This document shows positions 1-5,630 of a stretch of DNA of 5,803 nucleotides, in pieces. The notes under the pieces are model-generated. The model did not search any database and was not told the DNA's origin. It saw nothing but the letters and a program-made list of their open reading frames with translations. Both the position numbers and the translations under genes were made by a program. Position 1 is the first letter of the stretch, and every line of letters starts with the position of its first letter. The stretch covers positions 1-5,803 of the forward strand of contig JACCSF010000159.1 in NCBI GenBank assembly GCA_013813135.1, given 5' to 3'. The stretch comes from Thermoleophilaceae bacterium. Its GTDB lineage: Bacteria > Actinomycetota > Thermoleophilia > Solirubrobacterales > Thermoleophilaceae.

Positions 1-732
1 CATCAGGGCCGGCAGGCCCGCCGGCAGCGGCGGCAGGGGCGCCGCGAGACCGGCCTGAGGCTCGTCGCCGCAGAGCAGGCCGTTGAGTGCCGCGCGCACG
101 TCCGGCAGCCCCGGCCAGTAGCGCCCCGCGCCAGCCTTCGGCCCTGCCTGGAGCGTGCGGTCGAGCGCGTGCAGGGGCTCGATTCCGGCCTCCTCGAAGC
201 GGCTGAACAGCTCGGCCGGCGCCCACGGGTGCACCATCACGTCGGCGGCGAGCCGGTACGGCACGGCCCGCTCCGCTCCGGGGGCGGTGCTCCAGAGCCG
301 CGGCCATTCGAGCGAGTACAGCCCGAGGGCCTCCAGCGCCACCACGGCCCCCGGGCGGGCGTGGCGCGCGATGTCGTCCAACAGCCGCCGCAGCTCGGCC
401 GGCTCGAGGTGGGAGGCGACGCCGAAGAACCCGAGGTACAGGTCGAACGGCCGCGGTTCCAAGGGCCCGAGGCCGTTGCGCAGGTCGCGTGCGAGGCACG
501 GCAGCGACGCGGCTGCCGGCTCGAGGTCCAGGCCCAGGTAGCGCGTGACCCGGTCGCCGCCGAGGCGGCCCGCCAGGCCGTCGCCACAGCCGAGCTCGAG
601 CAGGGCTCCGCCGCCCGCGCGGTCGAGCAGCGACGGCACCAGCAGACCGAGCAGGCGCTCCTCGAAGGCGCCTCGCACGGCGTCGTGACCCTGCCTGAGA
701 TACGGCCGGGCCGCGGCCTTGCGCACTGCCAT
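1..732 (-). CDS. Class I SAM-dependent methyltransferase, 3' end outside window
   Basis: The minus strand is open from an ATG at 732 to the window edge, 244 codons without a stop, so the C-terminus is missing. The protein has the Rossmann-fold methyltransferase pattern: motif I LELGCGDG at residues 45-52 binds S-adenosylmethionine, Asp69 in YLGLDLEP fits the acidic residue at the end of strand 2 that contacts the ribose, FDLYLGFFGVASHL at 96-109 fits the motif II/post-II strand, and ARPGAVVALE is the strand 5 region. An in-frame TGA lies three codons upstream, which limits the start. The hexamer TAGGGT sits 8 bases before the ATG and could be a leaderless -10; AGGGTGA could instead act as a ribosome binding site. 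The gene is divergent from the lipoprotein gene. The substrate (small molecule, lipid or protein) cannot be read from the sequence. The family is fairly sure; any link to the redox genes is not shown. Confidence 0.85.
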   Translation of the reverse strand, partial: MAVRKAAARPYLRQGHDAVRGAFEERLLGLLVPSLLDRAGGGALLELGCGDGLAGRLGGDRVTRYLGLDLEPAAASLPCLARDLRNGLGPLEPRPFDLYLGFFGVASHLEPAELRRLLDDIARHARPGAVVALEALGLYSLEWPRLWSTAPGAERAVPYRLAADVMVHPWAPAELFSRFEEAGIEPLHALDRTLQAGPKAGAGRYWPGLPDVRAALNGLLCGDEPQAGLAAPLPPLPAGLPALM

Positions 733-740
733 GGCGCGTC

Positions 741-746
741 ACCCTA
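741..746 (-). promoter_or_regulatory. Candidate -10 element of the methyltransferase gene
   Basis: Read on the minus strand the hexamer is TAGGGT, matching TANNNT, and it ends 8 bases before the ATG at 732. This spacing would put the transcription start at or next to the start codon, giving a leaderless mRNA. The overlapping AGGGTGA may instead be a Shine-Dalgarno sequence. No clear -35 is visible. Confidence 0.4.
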
Positions 747-758
747 GAGGCGCTGTTG

Positions 759-783
759 CGGCCCCGAAAAGGGTTCGGGGCCG
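759..783. repeat. Perfect 10-bp inverted repeat in the divergent control region
   Basis: CGGCCCCGAA (759-768) and TTCGGGGCCG (774-783) are exact reverse complements around a 5-base spacer. The dyad lies between the starts of two divergent genes, 27 to 51 bases upstream of the methyltransferase start, so it overlaps that gene's -35 zone. No gene ends here and no T-run follows on either side, so a terminator is unlikely. An operator for a dimeric repressor or activator is the simplest reading. Confidence 0.6.
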
Positions 784-786
784 TCA

Positions 787-793
787 CGTAAGG
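787..793 (-). promoter_or_regulatory. Single CCTTACG half-site in divergent region
   Basis: The minus strand reads CCTTACG, the same 7-mer that occurs at 11-bp spacing upstream of the Moco operon and the regulator operon. Relative to the methyltransferase ATG it has the same orientation and a similar distance (55-61 bases upstream) as the downstream copy before the Moco gene. No good second copy lies 11 bp to either side (best match 3 of 7, at 798-804), so a real binding site is uncertain. Confidence 0.3.
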
Positions 794-813
794 GACCTGA
801 AATCTCCGTGGAG

Positions 814-819
814 TCCAAT
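814..819 (+). promoter_or_regulatory. Candidate -10 element of the lipoprotein gene
   Basis: TCCAAT ends 7 bases before the GTG at 827, the same distance as the CACAAT hexamer before the response regulator ATG. It supports GTG 827 as a leaderless start. The match to TATAAT is only partial. Confidence 0.35.
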
Positions 820-826
820 CCGGGGT

Positions 827-1804
827 GTGCGGCGATGCGCGTTCGTGTGCCTGTTCGGATTGGTTCTGACCGCCTGCGGCGGCTCGGGGTCCGGGCTGGC
901 GCCAGCGGCCGAGCCCGCGCATTCGCCGCCGCTCGAGACCAACCCCGCCGGGCGCGTCGTCGAGGTGGGGAACAAGCCGGAGGGGCTCGTCTTCGACCCG
1001 CGCACCGGGCTGCTGGCAGTGGGCCTCGCGAACCCCGACGAGCTCGCCCTGGTCGACGGGCGCAGCGGCCGGGTCGTGCGCAGGGTGGCGTTGCCGGAGT
1101 CGCCGCGTCACCTCGACCTGGCGCGTCCCGGCGGACCGGTGCTGGTGCCTGCGGAACGGGCCGGGCTGCTGGTGGAGGTGAGGCTGCCGCGTGGGCGCAT
1201 GAGAGCGATCCGGGTGGGGGACCATCCTCATGACGCCACGGCCGGCGGCGGGCGGGAGTTCGTCGGCAACGAACGCGGCCACACGCTCTCGGTGATCGAG
1301 GGCGGGCGCCAGGCGCGCGTGCTGGACGCGCCGGTGGGCCCCGGCGGCGTGGCCGCCACGAAAGGCGGGCTCGTCGCGGTGGTGGGCGTGCGCTCGCGCA
1401 CGCTGGAGCTCTTCGACGGGCGCGCCCTGCGCTCGATCGATGAGATCGACGTCGGACTCGGGGCAACCCATGTGATCGCGCGCGGCTCGCGCTTCTTCGT
1501 CGTGGACACGCGCGGCGACGCGCTGCTCGAGGTGCTCACGAGTCCGCTACGCGTGCACAGGCGCACCCACCTTGCCGGCTCCCCCTACGGCATCGCCTTC
1601 GACGGGCGCCGACGGCGGTTCTGGGTTACGCTCACGGCGCTCAACCGGGTGGCGGAGCTCACCGACCGGCGCCTACTGCGGACCTTCCCCACGGTGCGCC
1701 AGCCGAACTCGGTCGCGGTGGACCCGGCGACCGGCCGCGTATTCGTAGCGAGCCGCAAGGACGGGACGCTGCAGATCCTCGATCCGCCGCCGTACCGGGG
1801 CTGA
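827..1804 (+). CDS. Lipoprotein with YVTN/NHL-type beta-propeller
   Basis: The predicted protein has 325 residues and no assigned enzyme activity. From GTG 827 it begins with a compact lipoprotein signal: MRR, a hydrophobic stretch, and the lipobox LTAC with Cys17 as the lipidated residue, then a flexible Gly/Ser/Pro-rich linker to about residue 45. The rest shows repeated blade-like units of about 40 residues, such as PEGLVFDPRTGLLAVG, SPYGIAFDGRRRRFWV and PNSVAVDPATGRVFVAS, typical of YVTN/NHL propellers that act as binding or scaffold modules. It should be anchored on the outer face of the cytoplasmic membrane. The frame stays open upstream to TTG 719 and ATG 731, but those starts would put over 30 extra polar residues before the lipobox and would overlap the divergent gene. 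It lies upstream of the Moco operon in the same direction, separated by 86 bases with their own control repeats. A role beside the oxidoreductase is inferred from position alone. Confidence 0.85.
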   Translation: MRRCAFVCLFGLVLTACGGSGSGLAPAAEPAHSPPLETNPAGRVVEVGNKPEGLVFDPRTGLLAVGLANPDELALVDGRSGRVVRRVALPESPRHLDLARPGGPVLVPAERAGLLVEVRLPRGRMRAIRVGDHPHDATAGGGREFVGNERGHTLSVIEGGRQARVLDAPVGPGGVAATKGGLVAVVGVRSRTLELFDGRALRSIDEIDVGLGATHVIARGSRFFVVDTRGDALLEVLTSPLRVHRRTHLAGSPYGIAFDGRRRRFWVTLTALNRVAELTDRRLLRTFPTVRQPNSVAVDPATGRVFVASRKDGTLQILDPPPYRG

Positions 1805-1816
1805 GGACGGGCCGTG

Positions 1817-1838
1817 GTCGCCTTACGGTCGCCTTACG
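1817..1838 (+). promoter_or_regulatory. Perfect tandem 11-bp repeat, likely response-regulator site
   Basis: GTCGCCTTACG occurs twice head to tail (1817-1827 and 1828-1838). Direct repeats at 11-bp spacing are the usual binding geometry of OmpR/PhoB-type regulators, and such a regulator is encoded 1.9 kb downstream. A related pair with the same CCTTACG core lies just upstream of that regulator gene. The repeat ends 52 bases before the Moco gene ATG, a position suited to activation. The regulator identity is inferred. Confidence 0.6.
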
Positions 1839-1876
1839 AGCCCCGCCGCCACCCTTGTGCGCGCCGCCGCCGGCGG

Positions 1877-1882
1877 CATCCT
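1877..1882 (+). promoter_or_regulatory. Candidate -10 element of the Moco operon
   Basis: CATCCT ends 8 bases before ATG 1891. It is a poor TATAAT match, but its place relative to the start codon parallels the other genes here and would give a leaderless transcript. The weak match fits a promoter that needs an activator bound at the upstream repeat. Confidence 0.25.
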
Positions 1883-1890
1883 GCGCGCTC

Positions 1891-3177
1891 ATGAGGCGAT
1901 TTCCGCGACTGCCGGCGGTCGGTCCCTTGCGCGAGGGGTTCTGGCGCAGCCCCCTGCGCGGCCCGTGGCTTGCCTCGCTGCTGAGCTCGGCCCTGCTGCC
2001 GCTGATAGCGGTATGCGCCGTCACCGGCTTCATCTCGCACCTCGCCTACCAGCCGCAGCTCGGCTCCAACGCCATCTTCAACGGGCCGGGGCCCGGCAAC
2101 GGATTCGACCTTTACGGCCTGGGCTGGCCGACCAGTCCCGCGTGGCTCTACGCGGCGACGCAGGGGTTGCACGTCGTCTCGGGAATCGCCGCGATTCCGA
2201 TCTTACTGGCCAAGCTCTGGACGGTCCTACCCAAGCTGTTCGAGAACCCGCCGGTGCTGTCGGTGGCGCACGCGCTCGAGCGGCTCAGCCTGGTCCTGCT
2301 GGTCGGCGGCGGGCTGTTCACGATCGCCACCGGCGTCATCAACATCCAGCTCTGGTACCCGTTCGGCTTTCCGTTCGTCCCGGCGCATTACTACGGGGCG
2401 ATCCTGTTCGTAGCCGCGCTCGTCCTCCACGTCGCGCTGAAGCTGCCGCTGATGTTGCGGGTGTTCCGCGAACGCGGCTGGTTGCGGCCGCTGCGCGACG
2501 ACCTCGCGCACACCCGCCCGGAGCCGGGCGTCCCGGGCGTCGTGACGAGCGCCCCGGCCGCAGCGGCGGCGCCCACCCTCACTCGCCGCGCGCTCGTGGC
2601 GGGAGTGGGGGCGTCGTCGGTCGGGCTGGGAGCGATGGCGGCGGGGCAGGTCGTGGGCGGGCCGTTGAACGACCTCGCGTTGCTCGCGCCGCGCGGCCGG
2701 CGCGGCGCCGGGCCGAACGCCTTCCCGGTCAACAAGACCTTCGCCGCGGTGGGGATCCCGCGCGACCGCGTCGGCTCCGGCTGGCGGCTGGAGCTGCGGG
2801 GCGGCGGCGCGTCGCCAACCCGGCTCGGCCGGGCTGAGCTGCTGGGCATGCCGCAGACCCACGCCACACTGCCGATCGCGTGCGTCGAGGGCTGGAGCAC
2901 GACCCAGCACTGGACCGGGGTGCGCCTGCTCGAGCTCGCCCGGCTGGCCGGGGTCGAGGATCCGGAGACGCTGGAGGTGCGCTCGCTGCAGCCGCACGGG
3001 CGGCTCGCGCGCGTGACGCTCAACCGCGGCCAGGTCCAAGACGACCATGCGCTGCTGGCGCTGCGGGTGAACGGCGTGGACCTGTCGCTCGATCACGGCT
3101 ACCCGGCGCGCGTGATCGTGCCGGCGCTGCCGGGGGTGCACTGCACGAAGTGGGTCGGAGAGCTGGTGTTCGCGTGA
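1891..3177 (+). CDS. Membrane b-heme-like domain fused to sulfite-oxidase-fold molybdopterin oxidoreductase
   Basis: From ATG 1891 the protein has 428 residues. The N-terminal half has four membrane helices at about 26-50, 86-108, 132-152 and 166-187, with His50, His94 (QGLHVVSG), His127 and His180 (LVLHVALK) as possible b-heme ligands, in the manner of cytochrome b561/MsrQ-like four-helix proteins. After a cytoplasmic Ala/Pro-rich linker comes TRRALVAGVG at 231-240, a twin-arginine-like motif followed by a weakly hydrophobic Gly/Ala helix. Residues from about 275 on form the sulfite-oxidase-type molybdopterin domain: IACVEGWST holds Cys331, the expected molybdenum ligand, and the end CTKWVGELVF matches the family's closing strand. 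The Moco domain should fold in the cytoplasm and cross the membrane through Tat, ending outside. TTG 1855 would add 12 residues but has no ribosome binding site. The next gene overlaps by GTGA. Substrate unknown; sulfoxides or oxidised methionine are possible by analogy with MsrP. Confidence 0.88.
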   Translation: MRRFPRLPAVGPLREGFWRSPLRGPWLASLLSSALLPLIAVCAVTGFISHLAYQPQLGSNAIFNGPGPGNGFDLYGLGWPTSPAWLYAATQGLHVVSGIAAIPILLAKLWTVLPKLFENPPVLSVAHALERLSLVLLVGGGLFTIATGVINIQLWYPFGFPFVPAHYYGAILFVAALVLHVALKLPLMLRVFRERGWLRPLRDDLAHTRPEPGVPGVVTSAPAAAAAPTLTRRALVAGVGASSVGLGAMAAGQVVGGPLNDLALLAPRGRRGAGPNAFPVNKTFAAVGIPRDRVGSGWRLELRGGGASPTRLGRAELLGMPQTHATLPIACVEGWSTTQHWTGVRLLELARLAGVEDPETLEVRSLQPHGRLARVTLNRGQVQDDHALLALRVNGVDLSLDHGYPARVIVPALPGVHCTKWVGELVFA

Positions 3178-3644
3178 TCGCGTTCCGGCGGGAGTACGGC
3201 GCCGGTCCGGTTCACCTGCTGGCCGTCCTGACGAGCTTCGCCATCGCCGCCTACGCGCTATCGCGCGTCTTCGACCTCGCCCGCGAGCCGGCGCGCGTCG
3301 GGCTGTGGCTGGTCGGTGCGATCGTCGCGCACGACCTGGTGCTGTTCCCGCTGTACGCGCTGCTGGGCGTGATCGCCGCGGGGGCGATCGTGCCAGAGGC
3401 GCGCCGCAGCCGGCTGCGGATCGCGGCGCTCAACCACGTGCGTGTGCCGGCGCTGCTGGCCGGGCTCCTGCTGCTGGTGTGGTTCCCGGTGATCGCGGCC
3501 AAGGCGCCGCGCACCTTCATGCGCTCGACCGGCCAGGAGGTCGGCGTCTACCTCGATCGCTGGCTGCTGGTCACGGCCGTGCTCTTCACCGCGTCCGCGC
3601 TGCTGTTCGCCCTGCGGGTGCGCCGGCTTGCGCGAGAGCCCTAA
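3174..3644 (+). CDS. Four-helix integral membrane protein of unknown function
   Basis: The frame runs from GTG 3174, which overlaps the previous stop as GTGA, to TAA at 3642-3644 and encodes 156 residues. GGAGAG at 3157-3162 is a modest ribosome binding site, and coupling to the upstream gene is likely. Hydrophobic segments lie at about 12-32, 42-69, 90-109 and 128-147. The pattern IVAHDLVLFPLYALLG at 50-65 (His53, Asp54) and the helix start HVRVPALLAGLLLLVWFP at 88-105 look like conserved family features; I recall similar uncharacterised membrane proteins in actinomycetes but cannot name a function. The tight pairing suggests a partner of the Moco/heme protein, for example in quinone contact, heme insertion or complex stability. 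The stop codon is embedded in the first half of the repeat that precedes the regulator gene. The reading frame is sure; the role is open. Confidence 0.82.
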   Translation: MIAFRREYGAGPVHLLAVLTSFAIAAYALSRVFDLAREPARVGLWLVGAIVAHDLVLFPLYALLGVIAAGAIVPEARRSRLRIAALNHVRVPALLAGLLLLVWFPVIAAKAPRTFMRSTGQEVGVYLDRWLLVTAVLFTASALLFALRVRRLAREP

Positions 3645-3657
3645 CGAGAGCCTTACG
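3640..3657 (+). promoter_or_regulatory. CCTAACG/CCTTACG direct repeat before the response regulator
   Basis: CCTAACG (3640-3646) and CCTTACG (3651-3657) start exactly 11 bases apart, matching 6 of 7 positions with each other and with the perfect repeat at 1817-1838. They lie 41 to 58 bases upstream of ATG 3698, a usual place for an OmpR/PhoB-family activator. The first copy overlaps the TAA stop of the membrane-protein gene. Autoregulation by the encoded regulator is the likely role. Confidence 0.58.
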
Positions 3658-3684
3658 TCGGCCCCGCGGGCCGTTCGCCGGTGC

Positions 3685-3690
3685 CACAAT
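3685..3690 (+). promoter_or_regulatory. Candidate -10 element of the two-component operon
   Basis: CACAAT is close to TATAAT, stands out in a GC-rich stretch and ends 7 bases before ATG 3698. No Shine-Dalgarno sequence lies between, so the mRNA is probably leaderless. There is no good -35 hexamer, which agrees with activation from the repeat at 3640-3657. Confidence 0.5.
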
Positions 3691-3697
3691 CGCCCCG

Positions 3698-4393
3698 ATG
3701 GCCAGTCGTGGCTCCATCCTCGTCGTCGACGACGAGCCGACGATCGCCGATGTCGTGTCGCGCTACCTCGAGCGCGCCGGCTACACGGCACGCACGGCGG
3801 CGGACGGACCGGCCGCGCTGCGCAGCGCCGGTGAGGAGCGCCCGGACCTGGTGGTGCTCGACCTGATGCTGCCCGGCATGGACGGCCTCGAGGTGATGAG
3901 CCGGCTGCGCGACTACGGGGAGGGGCCGCGCGTGTCGGTGATCCTGCTGACCGCGAAGGGGGAGCACTCGGACCGGATCGTCGGCCTGCGCCTTGGGGCC
4001 GACGACTACGTGGTCAAGCCGTTCTCGCCGGTCGAGCTGGTGGCGCGCGTGGACGCCGTGCTCAGGCGGACCGAGGGCCCGCCCGAGCTGGAGGAGCCGG
4101 TGTCCTTCGAGGAGCTCGAGGTCGACCCCCGCGCCCGCCGGGTGATGGTGCGCGGCGAGGAGGCCCAGCTGACCGTGCGCGAGTTCGACCTGCTGCTCCA
4201 CTTCGTGCGCCACCCGGGGCAGGTGTTCTCCCGCGATCAGCTGATGGACGCCGTGTGGCAGTACAACTTCTACACCGACACCTCCACGGTGACGGTCCAC
4301 ATGCGGCGGCTGCGGTCGAAGGTCGAACGCGACCCATCGCAACCGCGCTGGCTGCAGACCGTGTGGGGCGTGGGCTACCGGTTCCAGCCGTGA
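3698..4393 (+). CDS. OmpR/PhoB-family two-component response regulator
   Basis: This 231-residue DNA-binding regulator is of usual length for the family. The receiver domain spans about 6-124: Asp11 and Asp12 (VVDDEP) form the acidic pocket, Asp55 in VVLDLMLPGMDG is the phosphate acceptor, Thr85 in ILLTAKGE and Lys107 in VVKPFSP are the conserved switch residues. The winged-helix domain spans about 136-230, with LTVREFDLL at 158-166, the recognition-helix region TSTVTVHMRRLRSKVE at 195-210 and the wing strand VWGVGYRF. All catalytic residues are present. The ATG is preceded by CACAAT and the 11-bp direct repeat, so the gene probably controls itself and the Moco operon. The kinase gene overlaps its stop by GTGA, so both are made together. 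The signal and exact regulon are not known from sequence; the family call is firm. Confidence 0.95.
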   Translation: MASRGSILVVDDEPTIADVVSRYLERAGYTARTAADGPAALRSAGEERPDLVVLDLMLPGMDGLEVMSRLRDYGEGPRVSVILLTAKGEHSDRIVGLRLGADDYVVKPFSPVELVARVDAVLRRTEGPPELEEPVSFEELEVDPRARRVMVRGEEAQLTVREFDLLLHFVRHPGQVFSRDQLMDAVWQYNFYTDTSTVTVHMRRLRSKVERDPSQPRWLQTVWGVGYRFQP

Positions 4394-5589
4394 GGCTGCT
4401 CGCGGGCCTGGGCGGCCTGTTGATCGCGGCGGTCGCCGCCGGGCTGCTGTTCGGCCTCGTCTACTCGCCCCACGACGGCCTGCTCATGGCCGCCTATCTG
4501 GTCGTGTGCGGCGGCTGCGTGGTGGCCGCGGTCGAGCTCCTCAAGCGGCGGCGGCGCCACGCGCGGTCGCTGGCGCGGCAGCTCGCGACCGGCGTCGGCG
4601 CGAGCGTCGGGCTGACCATGGTGGGGGTGGGGGTGATCGCGCTGTTCATGTTCATCTCACCGCACGACGGGCTGACGATGGCCGTGCTGCTGCTGCTGGC
4701 GGGCGCCCTCGGCACGTACTCGGTCTGGGCGCTGTCGCAAGGGCCGCTCGACGACCTCCACGCCGTACGCGACGGCCTGCGCGCGGTCGGGGACGGACGG
4801 CGCGACGTCGCGATCAGCACCGGTGCGCGCGACGAGCTGGCCGAGCTCGCGGACGCCGCGACTCGCATGGTCGTCCAGCTCGCGGAGCGCGAGGCCGAGC
4901 GGGACGCGGCCGAGAAGGGCCGGCGCGACCTCGTGGCCGCGGTCTCGCACGACCTGCGCACGCCGCTCACCTCGCTGCGGCTGCTGTCGGAGGCGATCGA
5001 GTCGGACCTCGTGGACGCCGCGACGCGGCGCGACTACCTCGAGCAGATGTCGGGGCACATACGCTCGCTGTCGGCTCTGATCGAGGATCTGTTCGAGCTG
5101 TCGCGCCTCGAGGCCGGCGACATCCAGTGGTCCATGCAGCAGGTCAGCCTCGACGAGCTGGTGGCCGAGACCGTCGAGGCGATGCGCGCGCAGGCGGACG
5201 CCAAACGAGTCAGCGTGGCGGCGACGGTGCCGGCCGGCATCGACCCGGCCCGCGCCGACCCCGAGCGGCTCCAGCGGGTGCTGTTCAACCTGATCCAGAA
5301 CGCAATCCGCCACACCCCGGCGGACGGAAGCGTGACGGTGCTCGCCGAGCCCTGCGGCAAGGGTGTAGAGCTCGAGGTCGCCGACACGGGCGAGGGGCTT
5401 TCGGAGGAAGACCGCGGCCGGGCCTTCGATCCCTTCTACCGCGGCGGCAACGGCAAGGCGCGCTCGCCCGGCGGCAGCGGGCTCGGCCTGGCCATCTGCC
5501 GGGCGATCGTGGAGGCCCACGGCGGCGAGATCTGGTTCGCGGACTCGCCGACCGGCACGCGCGTGCGCTTCAGCCTGCCGAACGCCTGA
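4390..5589 (+). CDS. Sensor histidine kinase with duplicated short-loop membrane sensor
   Basis: The 399-residue kinase starts at GTG 4390, overlapping the regulator stop by 4 bases. Four membrane helices lie at about 5-25, 30-51, 67-90 and 95-115, with only short outside loops; both loops carry SPHDGL (26-31 and 90-95). Helix 2 holds CGGC (40-43), and a basic loop KRRRRHAR faces the cytoplasm. A HAMP-like linker runs from about 116 to 168 and includes the DELAELA segment. The catalytic part is complete: H-box SHDLRTPL with His187 as the phosphorylated residue, N-box NLIQNAIRHT (300-309), G1 DTGEGL (332-337), F-box FDPFYR (346-351) and G2 GGSGLGLAI (361-369). It should autophosphorylate and pass the phosphate to Asp55 of the partner regulator. 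The missing external domain suggests sensing in or at the membrane, possibly of redox state. The kinase call is firm; the signal is inferred. Confidence 0.95.
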   Translation: MRLLAGLGGLLIAAVAAGLLFGLVYSPHDGLLMAAYLVVCGGCVVAAVELLKRRRRHARSLARQLATGVGASVGLTMVGVGVIALFMFISPHDGLTMAVLLLLAGALGTYSVWALSQGPLDDLHAVRDGLRAVGDGRRDVAISTGARDELAELADAATRMVVQLAEREAERDAAEKGRRDLVAAVSHDLRTPLTSLRLLSEAIESDLVDAATRRDYLEQMSGHIRSLSALIEDLFELSRLEAGDIQWSMQQVSLDELVAETVEAMRAQADAKRVSVAATVPAGIDPARADPERLQRVLFNLIQNAIRHTPADGSVTVLAEPCGKGVELEVADTGEGLSEEDRGRAFDPFYRGGNGKARSPGGSGLGLAICRAIVEAHGGEIWFADSPTGTRVRFSLPNA

Positions 5590-5630
5590 GGCCGAAGCGG
5601 CGGGGGGGGCCGCGGGGGGCTAGCTACTTG

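Noticed and set aside
155..747. Long plus-strand open frames opposite the methyltransferase
   Set aside because: They are Arg/Gly/Pro/Ala-rich shadow frames. The minus strand carries a clear methyltransferase motif across the same bases.
719..826. TTG 719 or ATG 731 as the start of the lipoprotein
   Set aside because: They add 32-36 mainly polar residues before the lipobox and overlap the divergent gene. GTG 827 gives a standard 17-residue signal ending in LTAC.
744..1466. Minus-strand open frame opposite the lipoprotein
   Set aside because: It is dominated by Arg, Ala and Pro with no domain pattern; the plus strand has a lipobox and propeller repeats.
1855..1890. TTG 1855 as the start of the Moco/heme gene
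   Set aside because: There is no ribosome binding site or -10-like hexamer at the right distance. The added 12 residues look like non-coding composition, and ATG 1891 starts the basic N-terminus before helix 1.
2227..3141. Minus-strand open frame of about 300 codons opposite the Moco gene
   Set aside because: It is rich in Arg, His and Gln from the antisense of a GC-rich gene and shows no recognisable motif.
5602..5619. G8 and G6 runs as a G-quadruplex
   Set aside because: Two runs with a single CCGC spacer can be drawn as four tracts, but without proper loops; no support beyond composition.
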